Shown here: positions 17,212 to 25,296 of the stretch, one piece after another | Numbering within the stretch: position 1 is the stretch's first letter | Layout of the letters: the number at the start of each line of letters is the position of its first letter | From: Falsiroseomonas frigidaquae | GTDB lineage: Bacteria; Pseudomonadota; Alphaproteobacteria; Acetobacterales; Acetobacteraceae | DNA length: 64,000 nucleotides | Assembly (NCBI RefSeq): GCF_012163145.1 | Contig: NZ_JAAVTX010000002.1 | Coordinates: forward strand, 434,001-498,000 | Direction: 5' to 3' | Notes under the pieces: generated by a model | The model's database searches: none | The model's input: the letters and a program-made list of their open reading frames with translations, nothing else | What the model was told of the DNA's origin: nothing | Translations under genes and position numbers: made by a program

Positions 17212-18123
17212 GTGACCCCCGGGGTGGGCCACTGGTTCGACCTCACCTCCCAGCCCAGCGCGGAGGAGGAAAAGGCGGTCCGGGACGCGCTATGGCAGTA
17301 CAACGCCTCGGCCGGCCATCCGCGCGACCGCCAGGGGCTGTCCCTGCTGCTCCGCGATGCGGATGGCACCGTCATCGGCGGGCTGCTCGGCGCCACGGGC
17401 TGGAGCTGGCTCTATGTCGAGAACCTGGTGGTGCCGGCCGAACTGCGCGGCGCCGGCTGGGGCGCCCGGCTGATGCGGGCGGCGGAGGATGAGGCGCGGC
17501 GGCGCGGCTGCACCGGCATCCGGCTCGACACCTACAGCTTCCAGGCGCGCGGCTTCTACGAGGGGCTCGGCTTCGCCGTGGTCGGCCAGATCGAGGATTG
17601 CCCACCGGGCCAGACCCGCTTCACCATGACCAAGCGGCTCGATCGCCCCGAAGCCGCTTCGGAGCCTTGGCCAGATGGCGCCGCGCCGCGCGTCACCATC
17701 ACGCAGACCGCGGCACAGGCCGACCCGGTGGTGCCCGTGCTGCTGGCCGGCCTGACCGCCCACGCCGCGCCGCAGGCCGGGCCGCCCGACGCCGAGACGC
17801 TGAACCTGGTGGTGCGCGCGCCCGGCGAGGCGGCGCCGCTCGGCGGCCTGCAGGCGCGAATCTTCTACCGCTGGATGTACATCAGCCTGTTCCACCTGCC
17901 GGAGACGCTGCGCGGCCAGGGGCTCGGCCGCGCCCTGCTACAGCGGGCCGAGGCGGTGGCCCGCGCGCGGGGCTGCACCGGCATCTGGCTCGACACATTC
18001 AGCTTCCAGGCGCGGCCCTTCTACGAATCCTGCGGCTTCGGGCTGTTCGCCACGCTGCCGGATTGCCCGCCCGGCCATGCCCGGCACTATCTGATGAAAC
18101 GTCTCACGGACGGAGAAGCCTGA
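17212..18123 (+). CDS. Double-domain GNAT family N-acetyltransferase
   Basis: About 303 residues made of two GNAT acetyltransferase modules in tandem. Each ends in a near-identical block: RGCTGIRLDTYSFQARGFYE ... DCPPGQ in the first half, RGCTGIWLDTFSFQARPFYE ... DCPPGH in the second. Acetyl-CoA binding loops are LRGAGWGARLM and LRGQGLGRALL. The start is not certain: GTG at 17212 is used, with TTG 17200 and GTG 17224 as alternatives, because no ATG exists between the fabD stop and the first domain. The stop overlaps the fabG start as TGATG. Substrate unknown. Confidence 0.85.
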   Translation: MTPGVGHWFDLTSQPSAEEEKAVRDALWQYNASAGHPRDRQGLSLLLRDADGTVIGGLLGATGWSWLYVENLVVPAELRGAGWGARLMRAAEDEARRRGCTGIRLDTYSFQARGFYEGLGFAVVGQIEDCPPGQTRFTMTKRLDRPEAASEPWPDGAAPRVTITQTAAQADPVVPVLLAGLTAHAAPQAGPPDAETLNLVVRAPGEAAPLGGLQARIFYRWMYISLFHLPETLRGQGLGRALLQRAEAVARARGCTGIWLDTFSFQARPFYESCGFGLFATLPDCPPGHARHYLMKRLTDGEA

Positions 18124-18860
18124 TGTTCGACCTCACCGGCAAGGTGGCGCTGGTCACCGGCGCCACCGGCGGCATCGGCGCCGCCATCGCCACGGCGCTG
18201 CATGCACAGGGCGCCAAGGTGGCGATCACCGGGCGGCGGGAGGCGGAGCTCGCCGCGCTGGCCGAAACTCTTGGCGACCGCGTGCTGGTGGCGCCCGCCG
18301 ACCTGGCCGACCCGGCCGCCCCGGCCGCGCTGGTGGAGACCGTGGAGGCGGGCCTCGGACCGCTGGAAATCCTGGTGAATAATGCCGGCTTCACGCGTGA
18401 CATGCTGGCGCTGCGGATGGGCGATGCCGATTGGAACGCGGTGCTGGAGGTGGACCTGACCGCCCCCTTCCGGCTGGCCCGCGCCGCGCTGCGCGGCATG
18501 ATGAAGCGCCGCGCCGGGCGGATCATTTCGATCGCCAGCATCGTCGGCGTCACCGGCAATGCCGGCCAGGCGAACTACGCCGCCGCCAAGGCCGGGCTGA
18601 TCGGCATGAGCAAGTCGCTCGCCCAGGAAGTGGCGACACGTGGCGTCACAGTGAACGTGGTGGCACCGGGCTTCGTGAAGACCGCGATGACGGACGCGCT
18701 GCCGGAAGCCGCCCGCACGGCGCTGCTGACCAGGATCCCGACCCAGCGCATGGGCGCGCCGGAGGATGTCGCCGCGGCCGTCACCTACCTCGCCAGCACC
18801 GAGGCCGGCTGGGTGACCGGCCAGACCATCCATGTGAATGGCGGCATGGCGATGATCTGA
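18123..18860 (+). CDS. fabG: 3-oxoacyl-ACP reductase FabG
   Basis: A 245-residue SDR catalysing NADPH-dependent reduction of 3-ketoacyl-ACP in fatty-acid elongation. It has VTGATGGIG at the N-terminus, NNAGFTRDML near residue 90, the SIVGVTGNAGQANYAAAK active-site segment with Tyr and Lys, and HVNGGMAM at the C-terminus, all typical of FabG. The start ATG overlaps the stop of the preceding acetyltransferase. fabD upstream and acpP-fabF downstream confirm the pathway. Confidence 0.96.
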   Translation: MFDLTGKVALVTGATGGIGAAIATALHAQGAKVAITGRREAELAALAETLGDRVLVAPADLADPAAPAALVETVEAGLGPLEILVNNAGFTRDMLALRMGDADWNAVLEVDLTAPFRLARAALRGMMKRRAGRIISIASIVGVTGNAGQANYAAAKAGLIGMSKSLAQEVATRGVTVNVVAPGFVKTAMTDALPEAARTALLTRIPTQRMGAPEDVAAAVTYLASTEAGWVTGQTIHVNGGMAMI

Positions 18861-18876
18861 GGCGCTTCCGGCGTGG

Positions 18877-18965
18877 GCCGCCGGCCCCGGCCTGGATTTG
18901 CTGCCGCCGGCCCCGGCGTGGATTTGCTGCCGCCGGCCCCGGCCTGGATTAGCCGCCGGCCCTGG
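18877..18965. repeat. 26-bp tandem repeat, about 3.4 copies, downstream of fabG
   Basis: The unit GCCGCCGGCCCCGGCCTGGA plus TTTGCT repeats at 18877-18902 and 18903-18928 (one substitution). It repeats again at 18929-18954 with a degenerate end, followed by a partial copy to 18965. It fills the gap between convergent fabG and the DUF1127 gene. A slippage-prone minisatellite with no visible coding role. Confidence 0.8.
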
Positions 18966-18971
18966 ACCGGA

Positions 18972-19175
18972 TCAGCGGCGGTCCCCGACGAGGCGCTGCG
19001 CCTCCTCCCGCGTCAGTCCGATGTCGCGCAGCAGATGCGCGTCATAGCTGCGAAGGTCGTCGCGCCAGGGCTGGTACAGATCGCTGAACCACAGCGCCAG
19101 GCGCCGCAGGATGGTGGCGGGGGCGGGGCGCGCGGAGGCATTGGCCGCCTTGGCGGCCGCGAGGCTGGTGGACAT
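18972..19175 (-). CDS. DUF1127 family small protein (YjiS-like)
   Basis: A 67-residue basic protein. The C-terminal half reads [20 protein letters not shown], the hallmark of the DUF1127/YjiS family; the N-terminal half is Ala-rich. The start has AAGGA 8 bases upstream. DUF1127 proteins are small Arg-rich proteins abundant in alphaproteobacteria, and some have been linked to RNA binding and phosphate metabolism. It sits on the opposite strand inside the fab cluster, between fabG and acpP, and so divides the plus-strand genes into two transcription units. Confidence 0.88.
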   Translation of the reverse strand: MSTSLAAAKAANASARPAPATILRRLALWFSDLYQPWRDDLRSYDAHLLRDIGLTREEAQRLVGDRR

Positions 19176-19540
19176 GGCGTATTTCCTTGAGTTGTGGGCC
19201 GGCTGGCGGGCCCGTGCCGCTGCGGCTTATGCCAGCGTCCGGTTTCACCCAGGCTTCGGACACGCGTCACCCGTGTTTCGCGGCGCATCCGTGCATTTCA
19301 CAGTCGCGCTATCGGGCCGGGCGGCGTGGCGCGGCTGACACAGGCGGCCCTGGCCGCCGCTCCGGCACGCTTCTTCGGCAGGAAAGCCGCAGTTGGCGGT
19401 GCCCGACCGCTTGCGTAGCGCGTCCGCCTAGGCCAAGTGACGCTTCCATGTTAAGCCGCGCCGCCCCGGACCCCGATCGAGGGATTCCAGGTTCCGGGCG
19501 GCCCGACGCGCACGGCACGACCAGCAGGAGACATCGCGGG
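19176..19540. other. 365-bp non-coding region between divergent DUF1127 gene and acpP
   Basis: No gene is recognisable here. It must hold the promoters of the minus-strand DUF1127 gene and of acpP. I see two inverted repeats close to the DUF1127 side: GTCCG/CGGAC (19237-19261, 15-base gap) and ACACG/CGTGT (19260-19276). AGGAG at 19526-19530 is the likely acpP ribosome-binding site. No convincing -35/-10 pair stands out for either gene. Confidence 0.5.
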
Positions 19541-19780
19541 ATGAGCGACACCGCCGACAAGGTGAAGAAGATCGTTGTGGAGCACCTCGGCGTCGAGGAG
19601 TCGAAGGTGACCACCGAGGCGTCGTTCATCGACGATCTGGGCGCGGACAGCCTCGACACCGTCGAGCTGGTGATGGCCTTCGAGGAGGCCTTCGGGGTCG
19701 AGATCCCGGACGACGCGGCCGAGAAGATCACGACCGTCAAGGACGCGATCGACTACATCGAGAAGCAGAAGTCCGCCTGA
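19541..19780 (+). CDS. acpP: Acyl carrier protein
   Basis: A 79-residue acidic carrier protein. The phosphopantetheine attachment serine is Ser37 in [11 protein letters not shown]. The sequence from [10 protein letters not shown] to IEKQKSA matches the family along its whole length. AGGAG lies 10 bases before the ATG. It is directly followed by fabF (36 bases), the usual acpP-fabF pairing in bacterial fatty-acid synthesis clusters. Confidence 0.98.
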   Translation: MSDTADKVKKIVVEHLGVEESKVTTEASFIDDLGADSLDTVELVMAFEEAFGVEIPDDAAEKITTVKDAIDYIEKQKSA

Positions 19781-19816
19781 TTTCGAGCGTTTAAGACTTA
19801 GGTAGGGGAAGCAGCG

Positions 19817-21106
19817 GTGTTCGGTCATCTCGTTGCGCCGCGGCGCGTCGTCGTCACGGGCATGGGTATCGCCTGCCCGCTCGGACTGGGTGTGGAGAAT
19901 GTCTGGAAGCGCATGCTGGCCGGCGAAAGCGGGCTGGCGGCGATCCAGAATTTCGACACCAGCGCCCTGCCGGCCAAGATCGCGGGCCAGGTGCCGCTGG
20001 GCACAAGGTCCGAGGGCAAACTCGACATCAACGAGTGGATCCCGGTCAAGGACCAGAAGAAGATGGACCGCTTCATCCAGCTCGCGCTGGTGGCGGCCAC
20101 GGAAGCGGTCGAGGATAGCGGCTGGAATCCTGGCGAGGACCAGGAGGAAGAACGCTGCCGCACCGGCGTGATGATCGGCTCGGGCATCGGCGGCCTGCCG
20201 ACCATCTACGAAGCCTCGACGCTGATCCAGCAGGGCAAGACGCGGCGGATCTCGCCCTTCTTCATCCCCTCCGCGCTGATCAACCTGGCTTCCGGCCACG
20301 TTTCCATCAAATACGGCTTCAAGGGCCCGAACCACGCCGTCGTCACCGCCTGCGCCACCGGCGTGCATGCGCTGGGCGACGCGGCGCGGCTGATCGCGCT
20401 GAACGACGCCGACGTCATGGTCGCCGGCGGGGCCGAGGCCGCGGTCGCGGAGATCGGCATGGCCGGCTTCTGCGCCTCCCGCGCCCTGTCCGTCGGCTTC
20501 AACGACAACCCGACCAAGGGCAGCCGCCCCTGGGACCGCGACCGCGACGGCTTCGTCATGGGCGAGGGTGCCGGCGTGCTGGTGCTCGAGGAGCTGGAGC
20601 ACGCCAAGGCGCGCGGCGCCAAGATCTACGCCGAGGTGATCGGCTACGGCATGTCCGGCGACGCCTACCACATCACTGCGCCCACCGAGGATGGCGACGG
20701 CGCCTTCCGCGCCATGCGCGCGGCGCTGAAATCCGCCAGCCTGCAGCCCTCGCAGATCCAGTACGTCAACGCGCATGGCACCTCCACGCCGATGGGCGAC
20801 GATCTGGAATTGCAGGCGGTGGAGCGGCTGTGGGGCGACGAGGCCAAGAACCTCGCCATGTCCTCCACCAAATCGGCCATCGGGCACCTGCTGGGTGCGG
20901 CCGGCGCGGTGGAAGGCATCTTCTCCATCCTGGCGATCCGCGACAGCGTGGCGCCGCCGACGCTGAACCTGGAGAATCCGTCCCGCGAGAGCCCGATCGA
21001 CCGGGTGGCGCTGGAAGCCCAGCCCCGCAAGATCGACACGGTGCTGTCCAACAGCTTCGGCTTCGGCGGGACCAATGCCAGCATCATTTTCCGCAAGGCC
21101 GGCTGA
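19817..21106 (+). CDS. fabF: 3-oxoacyl-ACP synthase II FabF
   Basis: A 429-residue beta-ketoacyl-ACP synthase that elongates fatty acids. The catalytic Cys is in TACATGVHALGDA near residue 178. The two active-site histidines are in NAHGTSTPMGD (near residue 317) and KSAIGHLLGAAG (near residue 354), and the C-terminus has NSFGFGGTNAS. The start is a GTG at 19817, with AGGGGAAG a few bases upstream. Co-transcribed with acpP. Confidence 0.98.
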   Translation: MFGHLVAPRRVVVTGMGIACPLGLGVENVWKRMLAGESGLAAIQNFDTSALPAKIAGQVPLGTRSEGKLDINEWIPVKDQKKMDRFIQLALVAATEAVEDSGWNPGEDQEEERCRTGVMIGSGIGGLPTIYEASTLIQQGKTRRISPFFIPSALINLASGHVSIKYGFKGPNHAVVTACATGVHALGDAARLIALNDADVMVAGGAEAAVAEIGMAGFCASRALSVGFNDNPTKGSRPWDRDRDGFVMGEGAGVLVLEELEHAKARGAKIYAEVIGYGMSGDAYHITAPTEDGDGAFRAMRAALKSASLQPSQIQYVNAHGTSTPMGDDLELQAVERLWGDEAKNLAMSSTKSAIGHLLGAAGAVEGIFSILAIRDSVAPPTLNLENPSRESPIDRVALEAQPRKIDTVLSNSFGFGGTNASIIFRKAG

Positions 21107-21158
21107 CGTTACGTCCAACCGCCTTGCCAGGGGTGGCGTCCGGCGCCAGTCATAGCCC

Positions 21159-22136
21159 ATGCGCCGACTGATCGCCCTGCTGCTTCTCCTGCTGTTCCTG
21201 GCCGCCGGTGCCGGGGGGGCCTTCTGGTATGCGCGGGAGCAATGGACCGCGCCCGGCCCGCTGGCCGAACCGGTGCAGATGGTGGTGCCGCGCGGCGGCA
21301 CTGCCGCCATCGCCGATGCGCTGGCCGAGCGCGGCATCATCGCCCAGCCGCTGCCCTTCCTCGCCGCCACCTGGCTGACCCGCTCCGAGGGCCCGCTGCG
21401 CGCCGCGGAATTCCAGTTTCCGGCCCGCGCCAGCCTGTGCGAGGTGCTGCACGTGCTGCGGGATGCCCGCCCGGTGCAGCGCCGCCTGACCATCCCGGAA
21501 GGCCTGACCGTGCAGCAGATCACCCGGCTGCTGGAGGCGGCGGAGGGCCTGGTGGGTGACACGCCGAGCTTCGCCGAGGGCGAGATCCTGCCCGAGACCT
21601 ATGCCTATCAATGGGGCGACAACCGCGCCGCCCTGCTGCGCCGGGCGAAGCAGGCGATGGACCAGGCGCTGGCCGAGATCTGGGCCGCACGCGCCGAGAA
21701 CCTGCCGATCGACACGGCGCGGGAAGCCCTGATCCTGGCCAGCATCGTCGAGCGTGAAACCGGACAGCGCGAGGAACGCGCCCGAGTCGCCGGCGTCTTC
21801 ATCAACCGCCTGCGCCGCGGCATGCCGCTGCAGTCCGACCCCACGGCCGCCTATGCCGCCGCGGATGGCGGCGTGCTGGAACGGGCGCTGACCCGGGCGG
21901 ACCTCGACCGCGACCACCCCTTCAACACCTACCGCATCCGCGGCCTGCCGCCCGCCCCCATCGCCAGCCCGGGGCGGGAGGCGCTGCGCGCCGTGGCGCG
22001 GCCGGAAGCCACGGACTACCTGTACTTCGTCGCCGACGGCACCGGCGGCCACGCCTTCGGCCGCACGCTGGAGGAGCACAACCGCAACGTGGCCCGCTGG
22101 CGGGAGATCGAGAGGTCCCGCGCCAACCCGCGATGA
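21159..22136 (+). CDS. mltG: Endolytic peptidoglycan transglycosylase MltG
   Basis: A 325-residue YceG/MltG-family protein that cleaves nascent glycan strands and so limits their length. A single N-terminal membrane anchor (LIALLLLLLFLAAGAGGAFW) is followed by a LysM-like domain and the catalytic domain. The active-site glutamate lies in ASIVERETG near residue 200, and the conserved SDPTAAYA and NTYRIRGLPPAPI motifs follow. The position after fabF is a common arrangement in alphaproteobacteria. It overlaps the next gene by 4 bases (ATGA). Confidence 0.96.
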   Translation: MRRLIALLLLLLFLAAGAGGAFWYAREQWTAPGPLAEPVQMVVPRGGTAAIADALAERGIIAQPLPFLAATWLTRSEGPLRAAEFQFPARASLCEVLHVLRDARPVQRRLTIPEGLTVQQITRLLEAAEGLVGDTPSFAEGEILPETYAYQWGDNRAALLRRAKQAMDQALAEIWAARAENLPIDTAREALILASIVERETGQREERARVAGVFINRLRRGMPLQSDPTAAYAAADGGVLERALTRADLDRDHPFNTYRIRGLPPAPIASPGREALRAVARPEATDYLYFVADGTGGHAFGRTLEEHNRNVARWREIERSRANPR

Positions 22137-23032
22137 CCGCCCCCGCCTTGCCAAGCACCGCGCTGCTCAGCGGACCGGCGCTGTGGTGGCGGTTGCTGGT
22201 GATCGGCGGCCTGTGGGGCAGTTCCTTCCCGCTGCTGCGGATGATCGCCGCCGAGATGTCGCCCTTCGCGCTCGCCGCGGTACGCGGCGGCTTCGCGGCG
22301 CTGGCGGTGCTGGCCTTCCTGGCGGCCAGCGGGCAGTTGCGCGGGCCGCTGCGGCGCTACTGGCTGCCGGCGCTGGTGCTGGGCACCTGCAATGGCTGGG
22401 CGCCGAACCTGCTGACCGCCTTCGCGCTCGGCCACATCCAGGCCGCCCCGGCTGCCCTGATCCATGCCGGCACGCCGCTGCTGGTGGCGCTGATCGCCTT
22501 CGTGGTGCTGCGGGAGGAACGGCCGGGGCTGCGCGGGGCGGCCGGGCTGCTGCTCGGCTTCTGCGGCATCGCAGTGATCCTGGGGCCGGATGCGCTGGCC
22601 GGCGGCGCCAGCTTCACCGGCGGCCTGCTGATCCTGCTGGCTGGCCTGTTCTACGCCATGGGTACCGTCTATGCGCGCAAGGCCCGCATCGGCGGGGCGC
22701 CGCAGATCGTGCTGGGGCAGCAGGTGGTGGCGGGGCTTGTGGCGGGCGGCCTGTCGCTGCCTTTCGGCGGCGCCGAATCCTACATCCAGCCGGGCTGGAT
22801 CTATGGCGTGCTGGCGTTGCTCGGCATCGTCACCTCCGCCTTGCCGCTGACCATGTTCCTGCGGCTGCTGGCGCGATCGCGGGTCACCGATGCCTCCATG
22901 GTCGGCTACATCCAGCCGCCCTTCGCCGCCGGGGTGGGGGCGCTGCTGCTCGGCGAATGGCCCTCGCCGCTGGTGCTGATGGGCGGCACCATCGTGCTGG
23001 CCGGGGTCTGGCTTGCGACATCGCGCAGGTGA
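22133..23032 (+). CDS. DMT superfamily transporter, EamA family
   Basis: A 299-residue inner-membrane protein with about ten transmembrane segments organised as two EamA repeats. The first starts at RLLVIGGLWGSSFPLLRMI and the second near GGLLILLAGLFYAMGTVY. EamA proteins typically export small metabolites or amino acids; the substrate here cannot be inferred. ATGA overlap with mltG suggests translational coupling. Confidence 0.93.
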   Translation: MTAPALPSTALLSGPALWWRLLVIGGLWGSSFPLLRMIAAEMSPFALAAVRGGFAALAVLAFLAASGQLRGPLRRYWLPALVLGTCNGWAPNLLTAFALGHIQAAPAALIHAGTPLLVALIAFVVLREERPGLRGAAGLLLGFCGIAVILGPDALAGGASFTGGLLILLAGLFYAMGTVYARKARIGGAPQIVLGQQVVAGLVAGGLSLPFGGAESYIQPGWIYGVLALLGIVTSALPLTMFLRLLARSRVTDASMVGYIQPPFAAGVGALLLGEWPSPLVLMGGTIVLAGVWLATSRR

Positions 23033-23085
23033 GGCGTGCAACTGCGGCAGGCTTGGTGCGATAACGCCGCTGTTCCGGCGGAGAC

Positions 23086-23820
23086 ATGATCTTGGATACC
23101 GAAATTCTCATTGCCCTGGTCGCGCTGATCGGGATGGAGATCGTGCTCGGCATCGACAACCTGGTGTTCATCGCCATCCTGTCGAACCGCCTGCCCGAAT
23201 CGCAGCGGCAATCGGCCCGGCGCATCGGCCTCGGCCTGGCGGTGGTGATGCGGCTCGGCATGCTGGCGGGTGTCGGCTGGCTGATGTCGCTGACCACGCC
23301 CTGGATCGACCTCGGCATCGTCACCTTCTCCGGCAAGGACCTGATCCTGCTGGCGGGCGGGCTGTTCCTGATCGGCAAGGCGACGATCGAGATCCATCAC
23401 CGGGTGGACCCCGACGCCCAGGCGGAAAGCCACGCCAAGGACCGCGTCCAGGCCGGCTACTGGTCCGTGGTGGCGCAGATCCTGGCGCTGGACCTGGTGT
23501 TCAGCGTCGATTCCATCCTGGCCGCGGTGGGGCTGACCGACGTGATGTGGGTGATCGTGGTCGCCATCATCGTCTCCGTCACCGTCATGCTGTTCTCGAT
23601 GGATGCGCTGTCGCGCTTCATGGAGAAGAACCCGACCGTGGTGATGCTGGCGCTGGCCTTCCTGGTGATGATCGGCATGGTGCTGGTGGCGGAAGCCTTC
23701 CACGTCCATGTGCCGAAGGGCTTCGTCTACGTCGCCATGGCCTTCTCGGTGGCGGTGGAGTTGCTGAACCTGTTCGCCCGCAAGGCGGCGCAGCGGAAGC
23801 GTGCTTCCGCCGCGCCCTGA
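23086..23820 (+). CDS. TerC family integral membrane protein
   Basis: A 244-residue protein with about seven hydrophobic helices. TerC hallmarks are the N-terminal IGMEIVLGIDNLVFIAIL, carrying conserved Glu and Asp in the membrane, and the second-half ALDLVFSVDSILAAVGL. The family was first linked to tellurite resistance. More recent work connects members to manganese efflux and metalation of exported proteins; a metal role here is inference. Single gene, 53 bases after the EamA gene. Confidence 0.93.
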   Translation: MILDTEILIALVALIGMEIVLGIDNLVFIAILSNRLPESQRQSARRIGLGLAVVMRLGMLAGVGWLMSLTTPWIDLGIVTFSGKDLILLAGGLFLIGKATIEIHHRVDPDAQAESHAKDRVQAGYWSVVAQILALDLVFSVDSILAAVGLTDVMWVIVVAIIVSVTVMLFSMDALSRFMEKNPTVVMLALAFLVMIGMVLVAEAFHVHVPKGFVYVAMAFSVAVELLNLFARKAAQRKRASAAP

Positions 23821-23843
23821 ACGGCGCCGTCAGCCGGCACGGC

Positions 23844-24371
23844 TCAACCCGAGCCGGCGGCCTTGATCTCGATCCGCTTCGCCTGCGGCCTGGCCGTCGG
23901 CGGGCGGGGGATGCTCAGATGCAGCACGCCCTTGTCGAAGCTGGCCAGCACCTGGTCCGGTGCCGGGTCGAAGGGCAGCGCCAGGCGGCGGAGGAAGGTG
24001 CCGGAGGCACGTTCCACCAGGTGCCAGCGCTTCTGCGGGTCGGCTTCCTCCCGCGTGTCGTGGCGGTCGCCGCGGATGGTCAGGACACCGTCCTCCACCT
24101 CGATGGTCACGTCCTTGGCGTCGAGGCCCGGCAGTTCCGCGGTCACTTCAAGTCCGGCCTGCGTCTCTGCCACGTTCAGCCGTGGCGGGCTGATGCCGGT
24201 GGCGAAGGCGGGGGCGGCGAAGGGCGCGGCGGGCAGGCCCCAGCCGCTCGAAACCTGCTCCAGCAGGCGATCCATGCCCCGGCGCAGGGCAAGGAAGGGG
24301 TCCGTCTCGTTCCAATGGGCCGGCGGGGATGGGCGGTTCTGGGTGTTGGGTGAAAGCGTGGATTGGCTCAT
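23844..24371 (-). CDS. Hsp20/alpha-crystallin small heat-shock protein
   Basis: A 175-residue ATP-independent chaperone. The N-terminal arm contains NETDPFLALRRGMDRLLE. The alpha-crystallin domain spans about residues 65-160, with NVAETQAGLEVTAELPGLD, VEDGVLTIRGDRH and the A-x-F-x-x-G-V-L-type motif ASFDKGVLHLSIPR. A C-terminal IEIKAAG tail follows. The start has GGAG 8 bases upstream. A perfect TTGAC-N4-GTCAA palindrome about 88 bases before the start suggests FNR/FixK-type control. Confidence 0.95.
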   Translation of the reverse strand: MSQSTLSPNTQNRPSPPAHWNETDPFLALRRGMDRLLEQVSSGWGLPAAPFAAPAFATGISPPRLNVAETQAGLEVTAELPGLDAKDVTIEVEDGVLTIRGDRHDTREEADPQKRWHLVERASGTFLRRLALPFDPAPDQVLASFDKGVLHLSIPRPPTARPQAKRIEIKAAGSG

Positions 24372-24458
24372 GGCGGTCACTCCGCATGGGGTCCAGGCAC
24401 GGTGCGGCGGCGGTCGCCAGCCGCGGGGGCAGCATCGATCGCTTCGCCACCCACCGCC

Positions 24459-24472
24459 TTGACCTGCGTCAA
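24459..24472. promoter_or_regulatory. FNR/FixK-type box upstream of hsp20
   Basis: TTGAC-CTGC-GTCAA is a perfect dyad matching the FNR/ANR/FixK family consensus TTGAY-N4-RTCAA. Its centre is 94 bases before the hsp20 start codon, which leaves room for activation from the usual -41 position with a leader of about 50 bases. The box directly abuts the stop codon of the neighbouring SDR gene. No regulator of this family is encoded in the window. Confidence 0.55.
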
Positions 24473-25258
24473 TCAGCCTTCCACGGGCTTGGCCGGCACC
24501 TGGGACATCAGCCGGTTGCGCCAGCCTGGCGGCAGAGCCCCGGCGATGCGGGCCAGGGCATAGAGGCGGCGCGGATAGGCCACCCGCAGCTTCCCCGCCG
24601 CGATGCCGGAAAGCGTGCGCGCCGCCGCCTGCTCCGGCGTCATCAGCCAGGGCATCGGGAAGGGATTGCGTTCCGTCATCGGGGTGCGGATGTAGCCGGG
24701 GCAGATGGCGTGCAGGCGGATGCCGCGGGGCCGCTGGCTGGCATCGGTCGCCTCCGCCCAGCGCTGCACCGCGGATTTGCTGGCGCAATAGGCCGGCGCG
24801 CCGGGGGCGGCGACGAAGGCGGCCAGGCTGGCCACCACCGCGACGCGCCCGCGCAGCCCATCCGGCCCCGGCGCCTGCCCCGCCATCGCCTCCAATGCCG
24901 GCAGCGCCGTGTTCAGCACGCCGCCGAGATTGGTGGCGAAGACCCGCTTGGCCTGGGCCGGCGGTTCCGTCGCGTCCCCGGTGCCGCCCGAGACCCCCGC
25001 ATTGGCGATCACCAGGTCCAGCCGCCCGGCCGCGTCGATCCAGCCCGCCATGGCCGCCGCATCCGTCACGTCCAGCACGGCCGGGCGCACCGTGGCACCC
25101 AGGGCGGCGCAGGATTCCGCCGCCGCCGCCAGCCGCGCGGCATCGCGGCCGGACAGGTGCAGGGTGACGCCGGGCGCCGCGCAGGCCTCCGCCAGTGCCC
25201 GGCCGAGGCCGGAGGAGGCACCGGTGATCAGCACGCCCTGCCAGGAATCGTATCGCAT
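24473..25258 (-). CDS. SDR family NAD(P)-dependent oxidoreductase
   Basis: A 261-residue short-chain dehydrogenase with ITGASSGLGRALA at the N-terminus, IANAGVSGG near residue 85 and the catalytic YCASKSAVQRWAE near residue 150. The C-terminal part (LRVAYPRRLYALARIAGALPP) resembles membrane-associated SDRs that act on lipids or long-chain substrates. It is divergent from yicC with only 38 bases between the starts. Substrate unknown. Confidence 0.92.
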   Translation of the reverse strand: MRYDSWQGVLITGASSGLGRALAEACAAPGVTLHLSGRDAARLAAAAESCAALGATVRPAVLDVTDAAAMAGWIDAAGRLDLVIANAGVSGGTGDATEPPAQAKRVFATNLGGVLNTALPALEAMAGQAPGPDGLRGRVAVVASLAAFVAAPGAPAYCASKSAVQRWAEATDASQRPRGIRLHAICPGYIRTPMTERNPFPMPWLMTPEQAAARTLSGIAAGKLRVAYPRRLYALARIAGALPPGWRNRLMSQVPAKPVEG

Positions 25259-25296
25259 GCCTTGCCCTCCGCCACGCCCCGGAGGACAAGGCGCGC

